Shown in pieces: positions 27,156 to 36,600 of a stretch of DNA of 64,000 bases (position 1 is the first letter of the stretch; every line of letters starts with the position of its first letter). The notes under the pieces were generated by a model that saw only the letters and a program-made list of their open reading frames with translations, was not told the DNA's origin and did no database searches. Origin of the DNA: Geomonas anaerohicana (GTDB taxonomy: Bacteria; Desulfobacterota; Desulfuromonadia; Geobacterales; Geobacteraceae); the NCBI RefSeq assembly GCF_016458305.1, contig NZ_JAEMHL010000006.1, positions 62,001 through 126,000 of the forward strand. Reading direction: 5' to 3'. The position numbers and the translations under genes are program-made.

Positions 27156-27500
27156 ATGAAACGATGCACGCTGATGCTTGCCCTGCTGCTGACGGCGGCA
27201 GCGGCCCATGCGGAGATGAAGCCGGCCGGTTCTCCGGCCACGACGACGGACCTGGTCGCGCTCAACCTCTGCGAGGAACTGCCTCACGTTGCACAGGGGG
27301 CGGATGTACGGGAAGCGCTAGCCGTCAAGCAGCAGGGTTTTAATCAACTGGAGGGGACGCCGCTTGCCACTGAGGAACTGAACGCGGTGCACGGGCGCTA
27401 CCTCCTGGGTGGAGTGCCCCTGCAATCCTCGCTGCAGCTAAGCGACGTGAAGCTGTGGGACGAGGGGAGGGGAGTTGCCAAGCCGCAGCAGATGCACTGA
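27156..27500 (+). CDS. Small exported protein of the amyloid-type operon
   Basis: A 114-residue protein not recognised by family. The signal peptide MKRCTLMLALLLTAAAAHAEM is clear, and GGAGG lies five bases before the start. The mature part includes CEELPHVAQGADVREALAVKQQGF and then PLATEELNAVHGRYLLGG, which resembles a double-glycine-type leader motif (L-x3-E-L-x2-V-x-G-R). The last part is ASLQLSDVKLWDEGRG-like and hydrophilic. It is the first gene behind the sigma-54 promoter, so it may be a chaperone, processing substrate or minor subunit; this is inference. Confidence 0.65.
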   Translation: MKRCTLMLALLLTAAAAHAEMKPAGSPATTTDLVALNLCEELPHVAQGADVREALAVKQQGFNQLEGTPLATEELNAVHGRYLLGGVPLQSSLQLSDVKLWDEGRGVAKPQQMH

Positions 27501-27617
27501 GTCGACTCATCGAAGAGGCAGCAAACAGTTTTACGCCGGGGCCATGGCCCGGCGGGGAGTGGTTCACGTAGCAGGGTCCTCATTCCAATGCAGTCAACAC
27601 ATCAAAAGGAGGAAGTC

Positions 27618-28757
27618 ATGAAATCACGTATCGTCGCCATCCTGGCCGCAGCAGCAGTGGTATCCCTTTCCGGTTTCGCCTACGCCATAGATGCTTCCAA
27701 CGACGGCGCCCTGGGCGCTGCCGTCGCCGTGGATGGCAGCAGCGCAAGCAGCACCACCAGCAACAGCAATACCTTGAGCTCCACCGAGAACACCTCCGTG
27801 AGCAAGGAAAACGGCAACACTATCGCTTCGGGCAATACCGCCACCAAGACGGTGACCATCACCCCGACCGACAACTCCACCACCAACAAGGAATCGTTCA
27901 ACACCTTCACCAAGACCGAGACCGAGAACACCTCCGTGAACAAGGAGTCCGGGAACCAGATCGCCTCGGGCAACAGTGCCACCAAGACCGTGACCATCAC
28001 CCCGACCGACAACTCGGTCAACACCAAGGGGTCGTACAACACCTCGACCGAGAACGTGAACGTCAGCAAGGAGTCGGGCAACTCGATCGCCTCGGGCAAC
28101 AGCGCCACCAAGACCGTGACCATCACCCCGACCGACAACTCGGTCAACACCAAGGGGTCGTACAACACCTCCACCGAGACCGAGAACGTCAACGTCTCCA
28201 AGGAGTCCGGCAACCAGATCGCCTCGGGCAACAGCAAGACCGTCACCGTGACCAAGACCGACAACTCCACCGAGAACAAGGGCTCCTTCAACACGGATAA
28301 CTCGGTTGCCAACAAGGAGTCGGGCAATACCGTCGCCTCGGGCAACACCAAGACCGAGAACGAGGATTCCTTCAATACCACCAACGTGACCAGAAGCGAT
28401 AACCGCAACTTCAGCAAAACCGAGAACGAGACCAAAAACGAGACCAAGTACGAGGACTCCTACAATACCGTCTCGGTCAGCAAGTCCGAAAGCGCAACCG
28501 ACAGCCATGACCTGAGCATCACCATCGGCGACGTGGCCGTGGCCGTGTCGAGCACCCAGCTCGAAGGCGCCGTTTCCGCCAACTCCGTCGACCTCGGCAA
28601 GCGCGCCTACATCACGACCGGCAACAACGACATCTCCGGCTCCGCATTCCAGAGCGCAGCCGGGATCACCACCGTGACCCAGAACAGCGGCATGAATTCG
28701 CTGATCCAGCCTTCGATAAACGTTCAGTCTAACCTCAGCCTGAACCCGGGGCAGTAA
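27618..28757 (+). CDS. Repeat-rich exported protein, candidate amyloid subunit (FapC-like)
   Basis: A 379-residue Ser/Thr/Asn-rich protein. The signal peptide ends near GFAYA; AAGGAGG lies just upstream. About five imperfect repeats of 37-46 residues follow, each with KESGNxIASGN and usually ATKTVTITPTDNS and GSYNT. There are no Cys residues. The C-terminal region ends in AGITTVTQNSGMNSLIQPSI, homologous to the end of the next gene's product. Asn/Ser repeats, export and neighbours suggest the main fibre subunit of a Fap-like functional amyloid. The repeats are not the classical Pseudomonas FapC ones. An adhesin is the alternative. A strong GC hairpin (about 27535-27556) separates it from the preceding gene. 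Confidence 0.6.
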   Translation: MKSRIVAILAAAAVVSLSGFAYAIDASNDGALGAAVAVDGSSASSTTSNSNTLSSTENTSVSKENGNTIASGNTATKTVTITPTDNSTTNKESFNTFTKTETENTSVNKESGNQIASGNSATKTVTITPTDNSVNTKGSYNTSTENVNVSKESGNSIASGNSATKTVTITPTDNSVNTKGSYNTSTETENVNVSKESGNQIASGNSKTVTVTKTDNSTENKGSFNTDNSVANKESGNTVASGNTKTENEDSFNTTNVTRSDNRNFSKTENETKNETKYEDSYNTVSVSKSESATDSHDLSITIGDVAVAVSSTQLEGAVSANSVDLGKRAYITTGNNDISGSAFQSAAGITTVTQNSGMNSLIQPSINVQSNLSLNPGQ

Positions 28758-28788
28758 CAGGGGGGCGGACCTGCCGCCACAGGAAGGA

Positions 28789-28816
28789 GCGGGCCCCGGC
28801 ACCAACCGGGGCCCGC
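28789..28816. other. Strong intergenic hairpin between the two fibre-type genes
   Basis: An 11-bp perfect stem GCGGGCCCCGG / CCGGGGCCCGC with loop CACCAA and no T-run. It lies between the candidate major subunit gene and the smaller FapB-like gene. It could limit read-through or protect the upstream mRNA, giving unequal expression. Confidence 0.6.
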
Positions 28817-28862
28817 ACTGCGTACCAGACGGGCTCCCCGTGGCCCAAGAAAGGAAGCGGCC

Positions 28863-29216
28863 ATGATACGCAAGCACATAGTTACCTTTGCAGTGATGCT
28901 TGGCATGGCCTTCGCCCCGCCGGTGGTCGCCTCGGAAATCGGGCAGGCTGATCTGGGCGCGCCGCTTGCCGAGGGCGCCATGGCCCAGCAGACCGGGCGA
29001 CAAGGGGTGCAGGTCGAAGAGATGGTGAACACGATCAACAGTTCCGAGTCGAACGCCAGTGTGGCGAGCAACCTGCTCACCTCGGCCGGCACCGGGACCA
29101 ACGTGGTCGGCGACAACGCGTTCGGCGCCACCAACGGGGTCGCGACCATCATCCAGAACTCGGGCAACCAGAACGTGATCCAGAGTTCTTTCATCCTCAA
29201 TCTGAGCGTACGCTGA
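28863..29216 (+). CDS. Small exported protein, candidate nucleator (FapB-like)
   Basis: A 117-residue protein with a signal peptide ending near PVVASEI. The mature N-terminus contains PLAEGAMAQQTGRQG, which parallels the PLATEELNAVHGR segment of the 27156 product. The C-terminal half, NVVGDNAFGATNGVATIIQNSGNQNVIQ, ends in SSFILNLSV and aligns by eye with the C-terminus of the preceding repeat protein. Sharing this module with the candidate fibre subunit suggests co-assembly or nucleation. The QNSGNQN stretch is also reminiscent of curlin repeats, though the spacing differs. It is followed after 11 bp by the peptidase gene. Confidence 0.55.
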   Translation: MIRKHIVTFAVMLGMAFAPPVVASEIGQADLGAPLAEGAMAQQTGRQGVQVEEMVNTINSSESNASVASNLLTSAGTGTNVVGDNAFGATNGVATIIQNSGNQNVIQSSFILNLSVR

Positions 29217-29227
29217 CCGGAGGCGTT

Positions 29228-29929
29228 ATGTCACGTTCCGCTATCAAGACCGCGCTGCTCTTTGCCGCCTCGCTTTTGGCGGCGCCCATGCCGGGCATGG
29301 CCGGAACCGTCGCCGTGCCCGGCGCTTTCCTGGGCAGCGTGAACGTTCCCGTGACCAGCGTGAAGGAGCTCCGCTTCAAGCGGACCGTGCAGCAACAGTA
29401 CGATTTCAGTTGCGGTTCGGCGGCCCTTGCCACCCTTTTGACCTACCACTACGAGGACCGGGTCAGCGAGGACGCAGTGTTCCTCGCCATGTTCGAAAAC
29501 GGCGACAAGGAAAAGATCCGCCGCGAAGGTTTTTCCCTGCTCGACATGAAAAAGTACCTGGAGCGGCGCGGCTACCAGGCCGACGGCTACCGCATCACGC
29601 TGGACAAGCTGGAAAAGGTCGGTATTCCCGCCATTGCCCTGGTCAACATCCGGGGGTACCGCCACTTCGTTGTGGTGAAGGGGGTCACGGCAGCCGAGGT
29701 GCTGCTGGGGGATCCGGCGCAGGGAGCGAAGACCGTGCCGCGCGGGGAGTTCGAGCGGTGGTGGAACGGCCTGGTGTTCCTGGTGCGCAGTCACAAGGAC
29801 CTGGCGAGCCGGCACTTCAACGAGCCGGGCGAGTGGCCGGCAAGGAGCAGGCTGGCCGGGGTGGAGCCGCTCACCAGCGCACAGTTGTTGGATCCGACCC
29901 TGTTCCTGACGGCACGCAGAGGTTTTTGA
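29228..29929 (+). CDS. Exported C39 family cysteine peptidase (FapD-like)
   Basis: A 233-residue protein with a signal peptide ending near MPGMAG. The peptidase C39 catalytic set is intact: oxyanion Gln in VQQQYDFSCGSAALATLL with nucleophile Cys62, His146 in GYRHFVVVKG and Asp162 in LLGDPAQG. C39 enzymes classically cleave after double-glycine leaders in ABC exporters. Here there is no ABC part and the enzyme has its own Sec signal, as in FapD of Fap systems. GGAGG precedes the start. Likely substrates are the neighbouring exported proteins that carry double-glycine-like motifs. Confidence 0.8.
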   Translation: MSRSAIKTALLFAASLLAAPMPGMAGTVAVPGAFLGSVNVPVTSVKELRFKRTVQQQYDFSCGSAALATLLTYHYEDRVSEDAVFLAMFENGDKEKIRREGFSLLDMKKYLERRGYQADGYRITLDKLEKVGIPAIALVNIRGYRHFVVVKGVTAAEVLLGDPAQGAKTVPRGEFERWWNGLVFLVRSHKDLASRHFNEPGEWPARSRLAGVEPLTSAQLLDPTLFLTARRGF

Positions 29930-29958
29930 GCGGTCAGTACGCTTAAAGGGGTAACACC

Positions 29959-30441
29959 ATGAAAAGCAAAGGGATCATCTTGATAACGTCCCTGGCGCTG
30001 CTGTGCGCTTCCCTGGCAGGGGCGGGACCGGCGCAGGATATGATGGCCGCGCCGGCCGTGGCCGATGCTGAGCTCGCGGCAAGCAGGGGCGGCTTTTTCG
30101 GACAGGACGGCCTCCTCGTCTCCTTCGGCATAGAGCGTGCGGTCTACGTCAACGGCGTCCTGAGCGCATCCAGCAGCTTCAACTTCTCATCAGCCGGGGC
30201 CTCGAAGAGCGGCGCGGGCACTACCCTGGTGCAGATCGGGCCGGAGGGGAGCAACCTCTTCCATGCAACGCAGGGAACGGGTTCGCTGCCCGGAGGGTTG
30301 GCGGTGATCCAGAACACGCTCGACAGGCAGGTCATCAGCAACCACCTGGCCATCAACGCCCAGTTAGCGAACATGTCGGTCTTCCGGGACATAAGCCTTC
30401 AGTCGGCGCTGCGGCAGCAGATGATCAACGCCGTGAGGTAG
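29959..30441 (+). CDS. Small exported protein with double-glycine-like motif
   Basis: A 160-residue protein with a signal peptide ending near SLAGAG. The mature N-terminus reads APAVADAELAASRGGFFG, which fits the double-glycine leader pattern LSxxELxxIxGG closely. The C-terminal part GGLAVIQNTLDRQVISNHLAINAQL echoes the VIQN-x-I module of the two fibre-type proteins. AAAGGGG precedes the start. It may be a further Fap-type subunit (FapE-like position) processed by the adjacent C39 peptidase; this is inference. Confidence 0.6.
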   Translation: MKSKGIILITSLALLCASLAGAGPAQDMMAAPAVADAELAASRGGFFGQDGLLVSFGIERAVYVNGVLSASSSFNFSSAGASKSGAGTTLVQIGPEGSNLFHATQGTGSLPGGLAVIQNTLDRQVISNHLAINAQLANMSVFRDISLQSALRQQMINAVR

Positions 30442-30655
30442 TCCTGCCCATTGTTGGGTGCGAGCCGACCGGACCGGCGCCGTACCCGGCTATCATTGCG
30501 GCAACCTCAGCGAGACGGTCCGCGTGCGGCCGGTTGGCATGAGGCTGCCGTTGCAGCTTGCTACGCAGTCCTGCGTCAAATAGTGCGCAGGGCGCGTAGT
30601 TTTCCTGTTTTAGCAGCAAGCTCGATGCGATCTCCGGGACAGGAGGGGTGACAAG

Positions 30656-33600
30656 ATGCACTACGGCAACTTGCGTAAGCTGGCGAGAGCGCTGATGCTG
30701 GCCTTTCTTTTTGCGACCCCTGTTTCCGCGTGGGGCGCGCTGACCATCGACCCACTTCCTTCTCCCTCCCTTAACGCAAGCCTCACGGTCACGGGTACCT
30801 GTGCGGAGGAGGCAACCGTAACCCTCGACGTCCCGGGAGCGGTGGTCGGGCCGGTCAGCTACCCCTCCCCAACTGCCTGGTCGGCAGCCGTTTCCGGCCT
30901 GGCCGACGGCAGTCACACCATCACCGCCACAAGCGACCGGGACGAGCCCGCCTCAGCCAGCGTCGAGGTCTTCGTCGACGCGAACGCCCCCGTCCTTACC
31001 GTCTCGACCCTCCCCGGCGGAGCGGTCACCAACGTCGCCCTGCTGAACATCGCCGGCAGCGCGACCGACGCCGCCAGCGGCCCGGCAGTGGTGAACATCA
31101 ACGGAGACGCCGTTCAGGTCCAGCCCGACGGCGCCTTCAGCGGCGCAGTCACCCTCGTCAGCGGCCCCAACACCATAGCCGTGGTAGCTACCGACCAGGT
31201 TGGCAACAGCGTGACCGACAGCCGCGTGATCCGGCTCGACCTTTCGGCTCCGCACCTTACCATTACCTCGCCCGCCGACAACGTCGTCACCTCGCAGGGG
31301 GGGGTAACGGTCGCCGGCACCGTCGACGAGGAATCGGTGGTGACCGTCGCCCTCGGCACCGGGAGCCCCCAGGCGGCCGAGCAGGAGGGCACGTCGTTTA
31401 CCGCCCCCGTCAACCTCGGGCACGGACTCAATACCATCACTGTCACTGCAACCGACCTGGCCGGAAACAGCGCCGTCGCCAAGCGAACTGTTCTGTACGA
31501 TAGCAGCATGCCGAACCTGCAGGTGACCCAGCCGCCCCAGGACCAGAGTACCAACATACGGACACCGTTCATCGCCGGGAGCGCGAGCGATGCGGACAGC
31601 GCCGTTTCGGTGACCATCGCCGCGGGGGGGCAGAATTACTCGCCCGCGGTGGCGGGTGGGGGCTTCAGCCAGCAACTTTCGCTGGGGGGAGACGGCTCCT
31701 ACCCCGTGACGGTCACCTGCGCTGACCAGGCCGGGAACCAAGCGACGGTGGTGCGGACCCTGCTTCTGGACACGACCGCCCCGGCGGTAACGGCGGTCAC
31801 GACGACATCGCCGGCGGGACACTACGGTGAAGGGGCCCAGATCCCTCTCACGCTCTCCTTCAGCGAGGCCGTGACCTCAACGGGAGTGACCCTCGCCCTC
31901 TCGAGCGGCGGCAGTGCGAACTGCGGCGCCATTGCGGGAGGGACCAGTTGCATCGCGGTCTACACCGTCGCAGCCGGACAGATGAGCGCTGCGCTGGATG
32001 TCGTCTCGGTCAGCGGGTCGCTCGTCGACAGCGCCGGTAACCAGGTGACCGGGCCGACGGTAAGCGCCCAGGCGAACCTGAGCGCCTCCAAAGTCCTGAT
32101 CATCGACACGGACGCGCCCACTGCCACCATCACCGGGCATCCTTCAGATCCGACGGCGCAGCAAAGCGCCACCTTCACTTTCGCCAGCGACGAGGCCGGC
32201 TCAAGCTTTGCCTGCAGCCTGGACGCGGGAGCGTTCGCCTCCTGCAGTTCGCCGGTGGTTCTGGATCTTTCGGGCAGGCCCGACGGCCGGCACACCTTCG
32301 CGGTGAGGGGCATCGATCCTACCGGCAACGTGGGTGCGGCGGTGAGCTGGAGCTGGACCATCGACACGGCGCCTCCGGCGGTGAGCGCCGGGGGAGGGCG
32401 CACCGCGGGGAGCGCCTTTACCCAGACCGGGAGCGTTTCCGACGCGACGGCGACCACGCTGTCCTGGAGCAAGGTGAGCGGCCCGGGTGTGGTCAGCTTC
32501 GGCTCCCCGTCCTCCGCCGCAACGACGGTATCCATGGATAAGGACGGCAGCTACGTGCTGCGCCTGACGGCGACGGACGCCGCCGGGAACAGCGCCTCCG
32601 CCGATGTTACGGTGGTGTGGGACAGCACACTTCCTGCGGTGAGCGCCGGGGGAGGGCGCACCGCGGGGAACGCCTTTACCCAGACCGGGAGCGTGTCCGA
32701 CGCGACGGCCACCACGCTGTCCTGGAGCAAGGTGAGCGGCCCGGGGGCGGTCAGCTTCGGCTCCCCGTCCGCCGCCGCAACGACCGTATCCATGGATAAG
32801 GACGGCAGCTACGTGCTGCGCCTGACGGCGACGGACGCCGCCGGGAACAGCGCCTCCGCCGACGTTACGGTGGTGTGGGATTCCTCCCTTCCCGCGGTGA
32901 GCGCGGGGGGAGGGCGCACCGCGGGGAGCGTCTTCACCCAGACCGGGAGCGTGTCCGACGCTACGGCGACCACGCTGTCCTGGAGCAAGGTGAGCGGCCC
33001 GGGGACGGTCAGCTTCGGCTCCCCGTCCGCCGCGAGCACGACGGTATCCATTGATAAGGACGGCAGTTACGTGCTGCGCCTGACGGCGACCGACGCCGCC
33101 GGGAACAGCGCCTCCGCCGACGTTACGGTGGTTTGGGACACCTCCCTTCCCGCGGTGAGCGCCGGGGGAGGGCGCACCGCGGGGAGCGCCTTCACCCAGA
33201 CCGGGAGCGTTTCCGACGCTACGGCGACCACGCTGTCCTGGAGCAAGGTGAGCGGGCCGGGTGCAGTCAGCTTCGGCTCCCCGTCCTCCGCCGCAACGAC
33301 GGTATCCATGGATAAGGACGGCAGCTATCTGCTGCGCCTGACGGCCACCGACGCCGCGGGCAACAGCGCGTCCGCCGATGTCGCCGTGGTCTGGGACAGC
33401 ACCCCCCCGACCGTCAGTGCAGGTTCCAGCCGCACGGCGAGCGCCCCATTCGTCCAGACCGGCAGCGTATCCGACGCGACGGCCACCACGCTGTCCTGGA
33501 GCAAGGTGAGCGGGCCCGGTAGCGTCGTTATCAATTCACCGTCCACAGCGAGCACGACGGTATCCATGGATACGGACGGCAGCTACACACTCCGCCTGAC

Positions 33601-36600
33601 AGCGACGGACGCCGCGGGCAACAGCGCCTCCGCCGACGTTACGGTGGTGTGGGACACCTCCCTCCCCGCGGTGAGCGCGGGGGGAGGGCGCACCGCGGGG
33701 AGCGCCTTCACCCAGACCGGGAGCGTTTCCGACGCGACAGCGACAACGCTCTCCTGGAGCAAGGTGAGCGGGCCGGGGACGGTCAGCTTCGGCTCCCCGT
33801 CCGCCGCGAGCACGACGGTATCCATGGATAAGGACGGCAGCTACCTGCTGCGCCTGACGGCAACGGACGCCGCGGGGAACAGCGCCTCCGCCGACGTTAC
33901 GGTGGTGTGGGATACCTCCCTTCCCGCGGTGAGCGCGGGGGGAGGGCGCACCGCAGGGAGCGCCTTCACCCAGACCGGGAGCGCATCCGACGCGACCGCG
34001 ACCACGCTGTCCTGGAGCAAGGTGAGCGGCCCGGGTGCGGTCAGTTTCGGCTCCCCGTCCTCCGCCGCAACGACGGTATCCATGGATAAGGACGGCAGCT
34101 ACCTGCTGCGCCTTACGGCGACCGATGCCGCGGGGAACAGCGCCTCCGCCGACGTGACGGTGGTGTGGGACACCACCTCGCCGACGGTGAGCGCAGGCGC
34201 TGGGCGCACTGCGGGGAGCGCTTTCACCCAAGTGGGGAGCGTGTCCGACGCGACGGCCACCACTCTTTCCTGGAGCAAGGTGAGCGGCCCGGGGGCGGCC
34301 AGCTTCGGCTCCCCGTCCGCCGCGAGCACGACGGTATCCATGGATAAGGACGGCAGCTACCTGCTCCGGCTTACGGCGACCGACGCCGCGGGGAACAGCG
34401 CCGCCGCCGACGTTACGGTGGTGTGGGATACCTCCCTCCCTGCGGTGAGCGCAGGGGGAGGGCGTACCGCGGGGAGCGCCTTCACCCAGGTGGGGAGCGT
34501 GTCCGACGCGACGGCGACCACGCTCTCCTGGAGCAAGGTGAGCGGGCCGGGTGCGGTCAGCTTCGGCTCCCCGTCCGCCGCCGCAACGACGGTATCCATG
34601 GATAAGGACGGCAGCTACCTGCTGCGCCTGACGGCCACCGACGCCGCGGGCAACAGCGCGTCCGCCGATGTCGCCGTGGTGTGGGACAGCACCCCCCCGA
34701 CCGTCAGTGCAGGTTCCAGTCGCACGGCGAGCGCCCCATTCGTCCAGACCGGCAGCGTGTCCGACGCTACTGCCACCACTCTTTCCTGGAGCAAGGTGAG
34801 CGGACCGGGTGCCGTTGTCATCAATTCCCCGTCCGCCGCTAGCACGACGGTATCCATGGATAAGGACGGCAGCTACCTGCTGCGCCTGACGGCCACCGAC
34901 GCCGCAGGGAACAGCGCCTCCTCGGATGTTACCTTGATCTGGGACACCACGCTCCCGTCGGTCAGTGCCGGTACGCCCCGCACGGCCAACACAGCCTTCA
35001 CCCAGTCCGGGAGCGTTGCCGACAGCACCGGCACCGCGCTTTCCTGGAGTCAGGAGAGCGGACCCGGTACGGTCAGCTTCGGCTCCCCGTCAGCCGCCAG
35101 TACGACGGTGTCCATGGACAAGGACGGCAGCTACCTGCTTCGACTGACGGCAACGGATGGCGCCGGCAACAGGGGCTACGGCGAAGTGATCATCGTCTGG
35201 GATACGACGCTTCCCGCAGTCGGGGCCGGGGCAGGGCGCACCGCGGGAAGCGCCTTCACTCAGACCGGGAGCGTATCCGACGCGACGGCCACCACGCTTT
35301 CCTGGAGCAAGGTGAGCGGGCCGGGGACGGTCAGCTTCGGCTCCCCGTCAGCCGCCGGTACGACGGTCGCGATGGATAAGGACGGCAGCTACACGCTTCG
35401 CCTGACGGCAACCGACTCCGCGGGGAACAGCGCCTCATCCGATGTCGCTGTGGTATGGGACACCACCTCCCCGACGGTCAGCGCAGGTCCTGCGCATGCA
35501 GCAAACAGCGCGTTCAGCCAGAACGGGAGCGTGTCCGACGCCACGGCGACGACGCTGTCCTGGAGCAAGGTGAGCGGGCCGGGAACGGTCGTCTTCAGTT
35601 CCCCCGCCTCGGTCAGCACAACGGTTTCCATGGACCTGGACGGTACCTACGTTGTGCGCCTGACCGCTACGGACGAAGCTTTGAACAGCGCGTCGGCCGA
35701 TGTGACCCTCACCTGGGACACCACCCAGCCCCGGGTCGATGCGGGGGGGAGCCGGGTGAGCAACTCCCCCTACGCCCCCGCTGCGACCGCAAGCGACGCC
35801 AATGCCATCACCTACCGCTGGCAGCAGCTGTCCGGGCCTGGTTCGGTTGCCTTCTCCGACCCCGAAGCCCTGGCACCGCAGATTTCCGCCAACGCGGACG
35901 GCAGCTATACCCTGCGGCTGACCGCGACCGATGCCGCCGGCAACAGCGCCTCTTCCGACAGCACCATGGTCTGGGACACCACCCGTCCGACGGTGAACGC
36001 GGGAGCGGGGCGTACCGCCAACGCACCCTTTCTCCAGTCCGGAAGCGTCGTCGACGCAACCGGCACCACGCTTTCCTGGAGCAAGGTCAGCGGCCCCGGT
36101 GCCGTCACCTTCGATCCCCCCTCAGCGGCGAGCTCGACGGTCGCCATGGATCGCGATGGCGTCTACGTGCTCCGGTTGACCGCCGCAGATGCAGCCGGCA
36201 ACAGCAGCAGCAGCGACGTCGCCATCACCTGGGACACTACGGCGCCGTTCATGGTCCAGCCGCTGCCGGTCACTACCGCCGTCGCCGTCGATGTCACGGT
36301 GAGCGCAAGCGATGCCACACCGCTTGGCTATCTGTGGCAGCAGCTATCCGGACCGGGAACCGTGTCTCTCGGATCGCCCGGGAGCGCCACCACGAGCGCC
36401 AGCGCTGACCAGGACGGCGCCTACCGGCTGCAATGCACCGCGACCGACGCCGCCGGAAACAGCAGTATGATCGAGGTCTCCTTCACCTGGGATACCACGG
36501 CGCCCCAGGTCGCGGCGGGGGGGAGCCGGGTGGTCAACGCTCCCTTTATTCCGGCCGCCTCGGCCGGCGATGCGACCCCTCTCAGCTACCGCTGGGAGCA

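Noticed and set aside
27624-29003. Long minus-strand frame opposite the repeat-rich exported protein
   Set aside because: It is antisense to a low-complexity coding repeat, runs through an intergenic hairpin and has no protein-like features.
30442-30655. Sigma-54 promoter before the giant repeat gene (TGGCATG near 30535)
   Set aside because: The downstream GC is one base out of register, so the match is not convincing.
32551-34857. Series of 80-codon minus-strand frames every 258 bp
   Set aside because: They are antisense shadows of the tandem repeat in the 30656 gene, since the period is a multiple of three.
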